Source: Planoprotostelium fungivorum
Taxonomy: Eukaryota > Evosea > Variosea > Cavosteliida > Cavosteliaceae
Direction of reading: 5' to 3'
Length of the DNA stretch: 64,000 nt
Assembly (NCBI GenBank): GCA_003024175.1
Contig: MDYQ01000613.1
Coordinates: 34,087 to 98,086, forward strand
Position 1 is the stretch's first letter, and each line of letters begins with the position of its first letter. Positions 23,574 to 35,767 of the stretch are shown piece by piece. The position numbers and the translations under genes were made by a program. Under the pieces are notes generated by a model. That model made no database searches. It saw only the letters and a program-made list of their open reading frames with translations, and was not told the DNA's origin.

Positions 23574-25691
23574 ATGCAGCTGTCCAACAGTGGCTCTTCG
23601 TTTAAAGTGAGAAGGTCTTCTTCAGCCTCATCTTCGGACGTGGACGTTCACATCAAGGTGAGTGACCGTGTGAGTCGGTGGATGATCGAAGACAGGCCGT
23701 CCTTCAGAACGACTTCTCGTCCATCCCTGCCATCCTCTCCATCGTCCCGCATGAAGACTGGTTCGTCTTAGCCGATCACCTCTTCGCATATCACAGCGAG
23801 ATGGATGCGTGGCCACTTGTCGTCTGGGCCGCCTCTCAGAGGACACCCGATGATATCACATTGACGGGAGAACAGTTCCACGATATGATTGCAAAGAGAA
23901 ACCTTTTCTCAGACTTGACCGTCAAATGGAACAGAAGTCTCATCGAGGACTTCTATATCAAGGCCAAATCGTCCTACATGGAGTTCACCGTGAGATCTTC
24001 ATTCGAACATCGCACGCTGACTCTATAAAAGGATTTTGAAGGAGTGGAAGAGAAGCAGAAGATCAGTGACCTCATCTCGATCATACTGAAGAACTTTGCC
24101 GACACACCTCCTGAAGACATGCCTCTGTGATGCACGACGTCTTCGCCTCTCCCTTACCCTCTCAGGTTGACCGCCAAATCGGGAGCCCTCTTTAATGACA
24201 TGGTCGGTGCTGGAGATGAAGCATGCGACAGAACACACTTTTTATATTTGGACATCGCCATCATCCCTCTCGTTTTAAACCCAACTCTAGTCAACTTAGA
24301 TGACATTCACTGTGAGACACATCATCTTATCTGAGAAGATGCAAAAATATTTATTATTCTATCACTGACAAACCAACAGACGTGAGACCACAGAAGCTCC
24401 AATCTCTCCTCGACGAATGTGGCAGGTGCTTCTCATCGCGATGGACTCTCATCGATGTCTGACTCCATCAGACTCCTCCATCGATTTGGAAAGATCAGAG
24501 AAGAACCACTCGACGAACCTTATCAATCCATGTTAGAGGAGAGAGGTGCAGCTCTTAAAGCTGCCGTGCCCGTCCAATTTTCCTGGGCCACCATCGAAAA
24601 GATGGAAAAGATCTGGAAAGCCCACGTGAGTTTTATTTCATTTTATTCTCCACGCCGTGACTTCATACAGAACCTTCCAAATGCGAGGAAATTGAAGCGT
24701 TTGGAACATGAGATGAGAGAGATGATAGAAGGACACTCTGATGAGGCTAGGAGCGGTCACTCTTCACAGACAACCGAGGTAGAGCCTATGTCTTTAAAGA
24801 CAAGCTGACGTCATCAACAGACGGGATATGTGAGATTATTAGAAAAGATGAAGGAACCGCAGTGGAAGGCGGGAAAGGTGGAGAGGGGGGTGACCGAATA
24901 CAGTCTGGCCAAGGGTGACGTGAGCGTGAAAATTCGTCGGAATTTCATGGCTCAAGTTGTACAGGGTATCGGTGCTATGGTGGAGGCGGAAATTTCTGGA
25001 GAAATTTCAGTGTTGAGGAAATTGATCGAAGACATCTTTCATCAGATGAAGCTCTTCTCGGTGAGATATCATGAATCTAAAAATAGAATCGATTTACATG
25101 AATCGATCTACATCTTTGAATGTACATACATATCGATGCATGAATAGGTGCACACTAGATATTCGATCACAATTCATTCATCTATATGATGCATCTATTT
25201 ATATGACATTCAGACGACGAAAATACATTTGTGATGTGACTGACGTGAGAACAGAAAGTAGAGATGGACGTTGTAGATCGAGAGAGTAGTAACCTTCAAT
25301 TCAGAATTCAAGCCCCATTTCCCTTCTCCCCCCGGTACGTCAGTGCAGAAGTTCAATACTACGCACAGAATGGAGAGGCTGGTGCTGTCATCCATCAATC
25401 AGACAGCCACTCTACCCCCTCCGGTCATCAGAGGGCAAAAGTGTTACGTGAGACGATCATCGCGGACGATCGTCATGATGACGGTGAACAGTGTCGGGTG
25501 TTCACGTTTCGAGTTTGGGAAGAAGCAAAGTGAAGGTGTTGGTGATGATACACATCGACATGTGTTCCAGCATTCCAAATTGGGTGAGTCGAATTCGTGA
25601 GAGGGTGACTGATGATGAGCAGGCGGCGTCCAGTCAGAGCTCTTCGATCCGAAAAAATTTGGCCAAGATCTTCAGGGAGATGAACAAATAA
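23574..25691 (+). CDS. Protein with C-terminal START-like lipid-binding domain
   Basis: The start at 23574 gives a Ser-rich leader (MQLSNSGSSFKVRRSSSA). After a 38-nt intron comes a helical region of about 300 residues with VPHEDWFVLADHLFAYHSEM and ISDLISIILKNFADTPPED; I do not recognise it. The C-terminal third has START-domain features: RLLEKMKEPQWKAG, then GVTEYSLAKGDVSVKIRR, QAPFPFSPRYVSAEVQYY and finally KVKVLVMIHIDMCSSIPNW. This last is the conserved strand plus 'SIP-W' turn before the C-terminal helix. The final exon is AASSQSSSIRKNLAKIFREM, ending at 25691. START domains bind sterols, phospholipids or ceramides. The exon join near 25.5 kb is not fully resolved. It ends 44 bp from the CMTR2 stop, tail-to-tail. 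Confidence 0.6.
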
Positions 25692-25735
25692 ATGTACCAA
25701 GAGTGAATTGCACGAGAAGATTAAAATCCATTTTT

Positions 25736-28700
25736 TTACATTTCATTTGCCCGTGAGACCTTTCGAGCGAAAGAATAGATCCAATTGGGATCTTCCGTGA
25801 AATTTACATCGTTCTCCAGATTCTCCATCACAAATTGGAGCGCCTGCTCCATTCAGCCCTCCGTCCAGCGTACACGACTCAGACTCACCCCCAATTGAGC
25901 TCTGTCCATCGTGTCGTTCGTCTGGCACACAAATTCAACGAATTCGTAATTGAATTCGTTCATAGGAACAATTTCCAGTAATTCTGAATCTGCGAGGGCA
26001 TTTAAATCGTCGAATTCGAGTTTGGCTCGTTGTAGATGATCGACGGCCCAAGATTGACCTTCTTTGTAACCTTGACAGATGAAGTAGCTGATCTACAATC
26101 AGCCGGTACGTCTCGTTACGTACACTCACCGATCGGGGAGGTAAGGTATAGATAAGGCCGGCCGGAAAAAATGTGCCGTCTCAAATATTTGGGACAAGAT
26201 CCACAGTATACCCACGGTGAATCTACAATGCGCCGAAACCACATTCAGGATGATGATTCCGCCCTCTTTTAATCTCGCCAGCGACAGCAGCACCCCCTCT
26301 AACAGAGATCTTCTATGTCTCAACTGTCTCCTTTCATTCATTGAACGAGAGATCGAGAGAGTCACCTCGTCTTGTGATGTGAGTGATGGAGGATGTTGTG
26401 ATGATCGGACGTCGGTGATGATGAGTGGATGCATGTCTTGTGTTTCTCCCTCTTTTTTCTCTGTTTATGAATAAATACAAATAAACGTCGGGTTTAAAGA
26501 TTGATGATAATGCCAGATAGAGGAGATACAAATGAAGACAGAACTTACTCAGATGATGTACCCTGATGCTCTTCTGTGAAAAGTATTGAGACATCCCTTC
26601 TATGGTATCTGTGTCACCCAGGGTGAGTACTGTGGGGGTTTCGAATCTTCCGCGAAGATTCTCAGAGATAGAGAAGGTCCAATCGATGTTGGCAGCTTCT
26701 AAATACCCTCCCTTCATTCCCACTCGAATGAAACGCTCCCTCGCCGTGAAGCGGAAAGCGATCTACAACCAGTCAATCTTTTAATTCTATGAAATTAAAA
26801 ATCTATCTTTGAGACATCTTCATCTAACGAAAGAAGAGGAACGTGTAGATGATATACCTCTTTGGATAATATTTTGTTCGTTGAAATGTCTCTCGTCATT
26901 GCACGTAACTGGTCCGTGATGGTTCGATCCATCGTAAATCGATAATTGAATATCTCATCGAATCTACAACGATTCTCTCAGTATCTCTCTTGTGATCGTC
27001 ACTCACCTCTTTCCTCGTTTCAGCCAAGACTCGGTTTCGAATCCCACTCCCAGCCCCTGATTTTTCACCACCCCAGAAGAGATACCGTCGGAACCTTCCA
27101 CATCGATACCATTCGGTTTGGTGAATCCCATCTTTTCCATCATCTCTTCTGCTTCTCTCTCGTCTGATGCTTGTCTTTCATCTGATGCTTTTCCTTCATC
27201 TGATGCTTGTCTTTCATCTGATGCTTCTCTCTCGGCTGATGCTTGTCTTTCATCTGATGCTTCTCTCTCGGCTGATGGTTCTCCTTCTCTTCTCGTCCTC
27301 TTTGTGGGTTGTGAAATGATTTCCGTCGGTGAGTCATCGGGAGGGGGTTCGAATTGGCTCGTTGTAGATGGAGAAGAGGGTTCGTTGTAGATGATGGCGT
27401 CTAGATCGATGGAGGGTAGCATTCGATCGGTCACTCTCAGTGTACCACTGGTGCCTGTCAATCCAAACCTGTAACGATCAGCATGTGACACCCCCATGAC
27501 ACGGATGAGAAACATCATGACGTTCGTGACATGAACTACGACAGTGACAAGGTATCGTAACGATGTCTATAGAAGGTCAATGTGACATCTCACCTCATTC
27601 TGAACTCCCTCGCGATCCTCTGTTTCTCTTTGATGATGTAATGTCTCTCCCCTCGCATGCCTTCGTACAGTCGAATGTTTCTCTTCATCACAGCCTCTTG
27701 CATCTCCGCGAACATTTTTGAACATTCTTCGAATTCTCTCTGAAATTTCTGGGAAATATCCGACAGAGGGAAGAGGGCTCTGTCTGTGGGCTCACGATCG
27801 GCCACGAAGGAGAGGAGAATTTTCAGGTAATTTTCTTCGATGCCTCTGAATCCTTTGCATACGATGTAGACCTACACCTTCTTCAGTCTCCATGTGATGA
27901 CGATGATCGATGTCTGCATGATCGCGTTCATCTCATGATCACCATATCATGATGATCATCATGATGATCATCGTGATCGACACGAGTTGATTGTTATAGA
28001 GCATGAGAAGATTACCTCAGAGTTTCCCGCCTTACTCGTCACCGGTTTACACACTGTGACTCGATCGAAGAGGACCACCAGCAAGTATACGATGCAGAGG
28101 GAGGAGTGAAGAAAGAGAGTGAAAGATTTGACCACGAGGCTGCCGCCTAGTTGTAAAACGGATAAGGAGCAGACGATCTCGCAATAGCGAAGGGGTGAGA
28201 CGATCTCCTCTTGCTCGTTGGCGGCTGGATAACAGTTGATGCTTCCGTCTGCTGTGACGAGTGTAGCCCGGCCTCTCTTCTCTAAGTAAGAATCAGATGT
28301 GATGATGATCGGTGATGATGGTGATGATGGTGATGATGTGTGATTAGATGTGAAGATGATTCTGATGGTGATGTGATGTCATCAAAATAGATGAAAGATG
28401 TAGAGGTGATCATTGATGATGGAAGGTGATGATGGATGAACACCTCTGAAGCTGTCACAGATGTGAAATAGATTTGTCTTGTTCATAATGTCGCCCGTAT
28501 TATCCACTCCAAACATCCAATTCGGTAAAGTGTGCAAGATGAACCGATCATCATCGATCATCGCATTCAGACTGTTTCCTTCATCGACATCAGATCCATC
28601 CATCGTGTCATCTTTTCTCATTCAAAACGACTCACCTTCGTAGTAAGGATTGAGGGATGATGCGTTCCACTCCCATTGGACTTGTTTGTGCCTCGTTTTG

Positions 28701-29194
28701 AGGAAGTGATTGAGAGCACAGATGAAACCGCCAGGTGCCTCGCAGATGTGGAGTGTCTTGATGAAATTATCTCCATCCGTGAGAGATAAGAGATCGTAGG
28801 CACACAACATCTCGTAGAACTTTGTCCATGCGATGGTGCACATTTCGGGGGCGATGTCCTTCTTGAGTTCTCGTACTACGGTGGACGACAGGGACGTGAA
28901 GTTGGTGTGTGATGACCAGCGATCGAGGTCGTAGTTACTCAGCATGCACTTCGTTTCTTCGAGTCTCTTCTTGATGTCTACGAGACCTTCTACGATGTAA
29001 CTGTCACTGCTGAATATGTGATCTGAGGGTGGAAGAGGTGTCTCAGCACCTTTTGTAGAGCTGAAGGTGAACTCTTTGTCGATCCATTCGCCCGGCTTAC
29101 CGATGTGTCTCTCCAAAACCTCCAGCTCTTCGGGATTCATCCATGCTCCCTTCACACGAAATGACGTGTTGACTGTCAGGCCTTTCTTTGTCAT
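25736..29194 (-). CDS. CMTR2: Cap-specific mRNA 2'-O-methyltransferase 2-like (FtsJ fold)
   Basis: CMTR2 methylates the 2'-O of the second transcribed nucleotide of capped mRNA. The AdoMet site is clear: TLHICEAPGGFICALNHFLK, then VQWEWNASSLNPYYEG, then FGVDNTGDIMNKTNLFHI. The substrate side follows at 28.0-28.3 kb: ATLVTADGSINCYPAANEQE, then LQLGGSLVVKSFTLFLHS, LVVLFDRVTVCKP and TSKAGNSEV. This supplies the K-D-K type residues of cap methyltransferases. The start at 29194 (MTKKGLTVNTSFRVKG) is the first ATG in frame. The middle carries a low-complexity insertion (27.15-27.40 kb). The C-terminal domain ends in NWIYSFARKVSRANEM at 25736. Several introns contain the ATCTACAAC/GTTGTAGAT motif, for example the 42-nt one near 26.1 kb. 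Confidence 0.88.
27165..27290 (-). repeat. ASDERQ/ASAERE coding repeat in CMTR2
   Basis: Seven to eight imperfect 18-bp units of the TCATCTGATGCTTGTCTT type encode tandem ASDERQA and ASAEREA hexamers on the minus strand. The tract is open in the CMTR2 frame and charged. It looks like a disordered linker inserted between the methyltransferase part and the C-terminal domain. Confidence 0.8.
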
Positions 29195-29413
29195 GATGAT
29201 GATCTCGATCAAGGTGGATGCGATGTGATCGTGTGTCCATTGTAGATCGTGGAAATTTTTCGGTCAATTTGAAAGTTTTCACAAGCAAGAGAAGCTCATC
29301 ATGATCGCGATCTGATGGCTTGCGTCACCATCCCAAACTCGTATATTCACATCACATCTTCCACCTTGTGTAAAAAATAGAAATAAAACGATATACACAA
29401 ATCTTTTAAATAA

Positions 29414-30891
29414 TCATTCCTCAGGAATCAGCGTCGGTACTTTCAAGTGCCCGTTCTTCCTCTTAAACTGTATCAGCTCCTGATATCGAACCATCCACAG
29501 GTCGTGGTTTCTCTTCGCTCTCCCACTGAGTGACTGCACTTGTGGTGTGGCTAGTATCTCCTGCTCTGCCTCCAACAGTAGAGAGGGCGGGGGCATGTCT
29601 GGACAGCCCTTGTGTTTCGTGACCTTGTGTTGTTTCGACCAGATGAAGCCGATGAGATCGAGGAGTTTGATCCTGTACTCGGGTAGCTCGCCGGACTTTT
29701 TGTCTTGGCGTTGGGTGCACATCCAAGAGGATAATTGGTTTCTCCTCATCTTCTTGTTGTTTAAGACTGCTGAGCGTGAGAAAGATGGACATGTGATAAT
29801 GTCATTTGGGACGAGATGAAGTGAAGACGAAGAGAGAGGATGTTGGGGGTCTCACCGAGATGAGGTGACTCCATCATGGATCGATCGAGGTTGTGGACGT
29901 CTATGGGTAATGGCATGATGGGATTTGTCTTGCTGTTCGTCTGAGGCTGTGCTGTTTTCGTGTTGAAGTTGATGATGTTAATGGCTTGTTTCAATAGTTC
30001 AGATCTGATACGAGTATGAGATGACGACATCACAATGTTGCATTTCGAGATCTCACCTCTCTGGACTGAGCGTGCTCTTTCTCATCTCTGTGATCTGCTC
30101 GTTCAACCATTGAACGTCCTCCACAGATGGATACAATGCACAGCTGAGTGTCTTTCTTACGTTGTTGTATCTCTTCATCCACTCTTGTCCATCGCTTGCA
30201 TTCGTTCCGTTGGGTGACGTGGGTAGAGTATAGGGGAGTGTCGGTTGACTCGTGTTGCCAAAGATGCATTCTGGTTCTGCAAATGCACCCTCTGTGTTGT
30301 TGACGTCCGTTGTGACATGTTCGTTGCATTGCAGATGATTGTGATCGTCGACGACCTCTACGATCTGAGATACTTTCATGATAGTGGGACTTTCGTGATC
30401 GAACTTGGTTTTCTTTGCGTTGGACTCTTCATCGCTTCCTCTAACTTCTTCCTCTCCACTCGAGGATGGAACTCCAATGTTGTCTTTTCTCTTCTTGGTG
30501 GAGTCTGGTATCTCACTGAGCATGGCCAACTGTACCCGTCAGACACACATCAACACCACTGACACACCTGATAGCTGACGGCCTCACTCAGAGCATCATC
30601 ACCGTGATTCTCTTTCATATATACACAGTCTATCATATCACCGTCAGCATCGTCTCTCCCACATCTCCGTCTCACATGCAGAGGTTTCACCTCTAACCTT
30701 CGTTTCCAATTCAGTCCGTGTAACTGCTGCCCTCCAGTCTGCTCAATCTCGGGAACGAGTGGTTTTCCTGAAGGTCCGACTCTTCGGAGGAACCAGCAAA
30801 TTCCCTCTCCTTCAGGCCTGCTAATTTTTCCGAACGGTCCGAACGTCAAAAAGATTCGGAAAGTTGGAATCAGGACGGTCGAAATTCCCAC
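29414..30891 (-). CDS. Protein ending in helicase-associated (HA) domain repeats; 5' end unresolved
   Basis: The last exons contain the HA-domain pattern: NQLSSWMCTQRQDKKSGELP followed by RIKLLDLIGFIW, then a new unit starting DLWMVRYQELIQFKRKNGHL. The stop at 29414 falls just after VPTLIPEE, so the second HA unit is cut in the middle. Upstream exons are charged and low in complexity, with KKRKDNIGVPSSSGEEE and a helical segment EWMKRYNNVRKTLSCALYPS. The frame at 30550-30891 (RPEGEGICWFLRRVGPSG) joins it through a 38-nt intron. I found no ATG for that first exon. HA domains occur in bacterial and protist proteins, often with helicases, but no helicase motif is visible here. A DNA- or RNA-related role is inferred only. 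Confidence 0.55.
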
Positions 30892-31448
30892 CGTTATGTC
30901 TCAACACGATGACGCTTCAGAGTGTGCGCGACGTGAAGTGCGGTGGAGGGTGGAGGTGGAAGGGTGATGACGATGAGACGGGTTCATTTTGGTTTCTCCA
31001 CGACGGGTTCTGCAGTTTGAGACTTTCCATCATGGTGACACCGGCATCGCCTCTCTTCGATAGATCCTCTATTCCACACGTTCTTCTCGGATTCTCTGCC
31101 CCTCAGAATCTCTTGTGAGTACCACTATCCGTCACCACACCCGTGGTTGCATTCTTGTGTGGTGACACCACCTTTCATCTGCATCACAACAGAGTCCGGT
31201 TCAGAACTACCTTTCTATGTCTCGCTCGCTCGCTACACGCTCACGCGATCGTTGATGACTCGGACATTGCTTGCGTACCATTCATTGTCAAAATACCACA
31301 GAACGACTGAGACAGTATTCATTCTAATAGAAAGCCTCATCCGACACACCTCTTCACCACCGCCGATCTGGTGTTGATGTGACAGCACGAAGCTTCATCT
31401 CTTCCCATCATGATGATGCAAACTGAAAAGAGACTTCTAGACATTTAT
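30892..31448. other. Intergenic stretch between the HA-domain gene and PSMB3
   Basis: About 560 bp probably contain the unresolved 5' exon of the HA-domain gene (a minus-strand ATG pair at 31030-31033 opens 39 codons) and the PSMB3 3' end. Nothing else is recognised. Confidence 0.35.
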
Positions 31449-32314
31449 TTAATCCTGGCGCCCTCGGAGAGTTCTCGACAAGACTTGATCCTTGGTTCTA
31501 TACGATGTCAGATGGACATCCATCACCAGACAATCGACTCACATGATGTGCACAACGGCTCCCCAACCACTGAGAGCGTCACGGTCCACACCAGCCAACA
31601 GACATTGTGAGATGACTTCGAATAAATCTTCTGGTTCCTGAATAAAACATGAGTCAATCACATCATGATGGAATGGTTGGTCATCACCAGGTCGGGGCGG
31701 TATAGAGATTCACAGATACCGTACAGAGACTCTGTCGCTGTGGAGCCGACCAATACGAAGTCGTCGGCCAAAAGGGGGGCTCCAATGAGATCCATGGCTG
31801 AGATGTAAGGCTTGTTGTCATCTCCTTCCAGTCCACACACGAGGGGCTCTACGAAATAAGGACCGAATCTTTCATTGCATTAGAAAAAGAGTGACAACCT
31901 CACGAATCACCTCTTCTCGTACAGCATGGTGGAAACGAGATTAGACAGAACTGATGGTTTGATTTCTCTCTCCTCGCGTAAGGCGTATAGCTTCGTTTTG
32001 AAGATGATCTTCTGCAGACTTCTAAGAGTCAAGGAACGACGTGACGATCATATCATCATATAAAAGGGAGAGGATACACTGTTTGGTTGTCCGAAGTCAA
32101 GCCAGCCAAGCCGACGAAGCACTTGTCGTTGATGCGATGGACTTTTGGCATATCACAGGCGATCGTCTGTGCCTGTGCACCGAAACGCAAGTCGCTGGCC
32201 AAGGCCACACAGTTCTTTCCTACCATAGCCAGACAGGCTCCTCCATTGTACTCCAAAATGGACTGGATGTCATATCAGTCACGATGCATGCCGCCTGACG
32301 ATTCAACTCACCAT
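31449..32314 (-). CDS. PSMB3: 20S proteasome subunit beta-3
   Basis: Beta-3 is a non-catalytic subunit of the 20S core beta ring. The start codon at 32314 stands alone in its exon. A 49-nt intron (32263-32311) follows, and the second exon begins SILEYNGGACLAMVGKNCVA, matching the family N-terminus. Then come LASDLRFGAQAQTIACDMPK, KCFVGLAGLTSDNQTV, FGPYFVEPLVCGLEG, SAMDLIGAPLLADDFVLVGS and LLAGVDRDALSGWGAVVHI. The last exon gives TKDQVLSRTLRGRQD, ending at 31449. As expected for beta-3, the residue after Met is not a catalytic Thr. Length and domain order are normal. A TATA-like TTTATATAGA lies just upstream of the ATG. Confidence 0.95.
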
Positions 32315-32320
32315 GTTGTA

Positions 32321-32330
32321 TCTATATAAA
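32321..32330 (-). promoter_or_regulatory. TATA-like element next to the PSMB3 start
   Basis: The minus strand reads TTTATATAGA only six bases upstream of the PSMB3 ATG. That is closer than a TATA box normally sits to a start codon, so it may be coincidental or the 5' leader may be extremely short. Confidence 0.25.
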
Positions 32331-32578
32331 CAGTATTGAGCTCGTGATGTATTGCAATCGAGCCACGAATGAAATTGAAGGCAACGTGATGGTGACGATC
32401 TGTGACGTCGATCGATCTACAAACTTGACATTTCAAAATCCTTATTTTACAAATTTCGCACAACAGAATTATAATTGCTGATGGCTGCGAAGATGATGGA
32501 CAAATAAAAAACCATAGGTCCTTTTATCGATACAACACATAACTGTTTTCATGAGCGCTTCATCCACAGCGTGTTGTT

Positions 32579-35308
32579 TCAGCCTTTCGTCAGAGTTTCG
32601 GTGCTCGTCCAATCTGTTGGTTGTTCTTCTGGGCTCGATTCGATCCGTTGAAACAGTCGGACCGATGCCGCATCATTTGGTTGAATCATCAGAGCTTCCT
32701 GTATCCTCTCTCGAGCATTTCTTAAATCGTACATCTCTAAGTGATGCAGAGCCTGTTCGTATAGAGACCACAATTCGGTCAGTTGAGCGTCTCGGTACGA
32801 AAGTTGATAGATGTTGAGCTGCGTTGTCTTTCCTGGCACTGTCACTGTTGCCAGACGACGTGACATGCACTCTTCTGGCAGCTTCTTGTTCACTGCCTCT
32901 GAGATGATGATGTCTGTCCCGTACACCTGCCCTCTCGTCACTTTCTCTTCACCTTCCATCAGTCTGCTCACCTTGTTGATGCCTTCTAGACGTGCAGCGA
33001 TGTTGACGTTGTCGCCGATGACCGTATAGTTCATTCTCACATCTGATCCCATGTTGCCCACAAGCACCTCGCCCGTATGTATGCCGATCCTCGTGTACAG
33101 CTGCACGCCAAACTTGTCTTTCCATCTCTTGTTAAGCTGATTTAACTCTCTAATACAGGCTAGAGCCGCCTGACAGGCTATCGAAGCGTGATTGGCCAAT
33201 TTTTCGGGCTTATTGAAGATGGACATCACGCAATCTACAACCGGTCAGTCCCATCCGCCATACAACATCTCACCTCCGATATATTTGTCCACTGTGCCTC
33301 CGTGCTGGCTGATGATGAAAGTCATCGCGTCCAGATATTCCTCCGTCAACGCAGCCAGCTGCATCGGCTTCATGGTCTCTGCTAATGAGGTGAAGCCTTG
33401 AATGTCTTGAAACATGATTGTGACCTTCTCCACATCAGCTGATGACGCACAGTCATATACCATCATCACCTTGGCAGAGCTGAGGTGGGGAACCGCTTCG
33501 CGATTGTACTTGAGGATGTTCAAGATGACTTGATTCGGTACAAATTTGCGGAAACTCTTGAGAGCTGTGTGTAACTGCATCTCATCGTCAGTGATCTCTC
33601 GATGATGATCGTGACGACGATCACCTGCATGAAGGATGTCTGTAACAGTTTGGCCTCGTAGAAACGAGGTGTTGATAGTTGTTTGAGATCTAACTCCATA
33701 CGTGCCACGTGTCTCAGCTCTTGCGATAGATTCTTGAGTGGTTTGGTCATCCAGTACGAGACGATCAACACGACGACCACCGAGACGGTCAGGATGCAGA
33801 GGATGAAGACGACAACTGTTCTGTAGAAGGATGAGTCAGATCAAATGGACAGAGTGGTCCTCACATCGTGTACTTCTTCTGGATTTTTTCTGTCTCATCC
33901 ATTGGATACAACTTGATCAGAGTCCACTGTGTGAAGGGTATCCCACTCACACCCAACGATTGCAAGAGATAGCTGTGTTCCCCTACATGGATGTACGTAC
34001 TGTACGTCTTATTGAGGGGAGCAATAGCGGATGCCGCAGCGAACCAATCTACCGTGTGATTTGGCGCGTAAATTCTGGGCGAGAAGGCCGTGGCGTTTAA
34101 GAAAGCTTGATTTCCGGTACAAGATGCGACGAACATCCGGTCTTGATTGATGAGCATCGATAACACTCCGTCTCCTGATGTCGAATTCAAGACATCGATG
34201 ATGCTGAGCGATGTCATTCCTCTCCTGCAGAGCACACACTCACGCCTGTGTGGTGACGACAGAATACATTCCGTAGAGGGGATTGCGATTCACATCACAA
34301 GCCAAGTGTGAGACCACATAAGCCGTAAAGATACTGCCCTGCCTGGCTGGAGTCTGAATGATGTCGCTTTGTTGATACGTCGTGTTGCACGGAGGATTCG
34401 GGCCAGAGAGGGCGTCGAAGTACAAATTCTTCCTGAATGTGTCTGACGGAGTGAGAAGAGGTGACGAGTTGGAGGTTCACCGTTGTAGAGGAAGGAAGAA
34501 GAGGAGAAGGTCAGATTGAGTTGGTCTAGAGGAACACCATTGGTGCGCCAGCGAGAGATGTCAGTCATGGCTGGATTCGACGACGGAAAGGAAGTGGAGA
34601 AGATGATAGACTCTGTATGAGTCAGAGATGATGTGGAGAGGTCACATTCAATATGACTCACTGTTAACACCCCACGAAGAAGTCACGGTCTTGCCGTCAG
34701 GAAATGCGAGTAGAAAATAGTTCACGTTCCCAAACTGAGACAGTCAGCATCGAGATGCTTCGTATGATGTCACCTGCAAGATGCTGGATTGAGCGTCGCT
34801 CATCCAGAGGAGGTGTTCTCTCGGAACAGGCAGCGAGTATGTACCGTTCAGTTGCAGAGTTGGTAGACCGAAAGATGTAAAACTGACTCTTTCTAACATG
34901 AGTGAGATGGCGATTCGTGACGGGTGATTTAAATCGACATCTTAAATTCCACTCACTCCTCTCTACTATGTTGACCCCGAAGCTCATCCTCGAAACAATG
35001 GACGCACTCGTGAGGATCACATTGGAAGATGTCTTGTCTTTCAGGGTGCTGGTGATCAATTGCTGTTGGCTGACCACTGAAAAAGCGGATAGAGCTGCTG
35101 CCGTGACGCAAACCAGCACGAGAGTCATAGAGATGTAGATGGACCGTATGGACAACAGTGAAGACAGTCTCTCCTTCCATCTTCTACCTCTGCGGTGTGA
35201 CCCGAAGCTGACTGCCGAGCTGAAGGCAGAGGGGATCTCAGAACCTGATGACCGCGCTATAGACAACGGAAAATCCTCGAATGGTGTGACAGTGGACAGC
35301 TGCACCAT
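32579..35308 (-). CDS. Receptor-type adenylate cyclase (TM - extracellular sensor - TM - HAMP - class III cyclase), copy A
   Basis: The start at 35308 gives a cytosolic leader of about 55 residues, then TM1 (IYISMTLVLVCVTAAALSAF). An extracellular region of about 430 residues resembles Cache-type sensor domains. TM2 is followed by a HAMP-like linker (VVLIVSYWMTKPLKNLSQEL). The catalytic domain is complete: FQDIQGFTSLAETMKPMQ has the first metal Asp; DKYIGDCVMSIFNKPE, read across a 39-nt intron, has the second Asp and the adenine-recognising Lys; RIGIHTGEVLVGNMGSD and MNYTVIGDNVNIAARLEG have the transition-state Asn and Arg. The Lys plus Thr pair points to ATP, class IIIb. It should make cAMP in response to an extracellular ligand. 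The C-terminus ends LTKG at 32579. It is a tandem duplicate of copy B. Confidence 0.88.
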
Positions 35309-35767
35309 GACTGGTAAAGACTTTGAGCTGTTGACTCCGTGAGATTCTCCTCGCTAAATGAGGAGACGGGAACGAACTCTCCCGGGTCGTTCGCTCAAAC
35401 GCAGGTTGTCAACCTTTAGAAGCTGTTATTAGCCTCAAAATAGAACCACAAAAGAGGAATGCTTCTTCATGCATCTTTCATCCACACATTTTGACGTAAG
35501 TCGATATACTATTGTCGCCATGACGATGGGGCAGCTGTCTACAAGCCCGTGAATCAGATACATCTCCGCGTTAAGTTTCTTCTGAATAGTGAACCTTAGG
35601 ACACATATATCTCGGATTCGCTGTAAACACAAGAAGCTCATTACCAGGCAGTGGATTCGAGGAGCGTCTTCTCGTTCCACCTGAGACGATATGACTTATC
35701 ACACGCGATTCAAATTTTGTGGTGCCGAAGATTCGCGTGGATCGGTAGGATATCGTCACGATCTTCA
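35309..35767. other. Spacer between the two tandem cyclases
   Basis: About 460 bp. A minus-strand frame at 35435-35680 is open for 81 codons but shows no domain. The spacer must hold the copy A promoter and the copy B 3' end. Confidence 0.35.
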
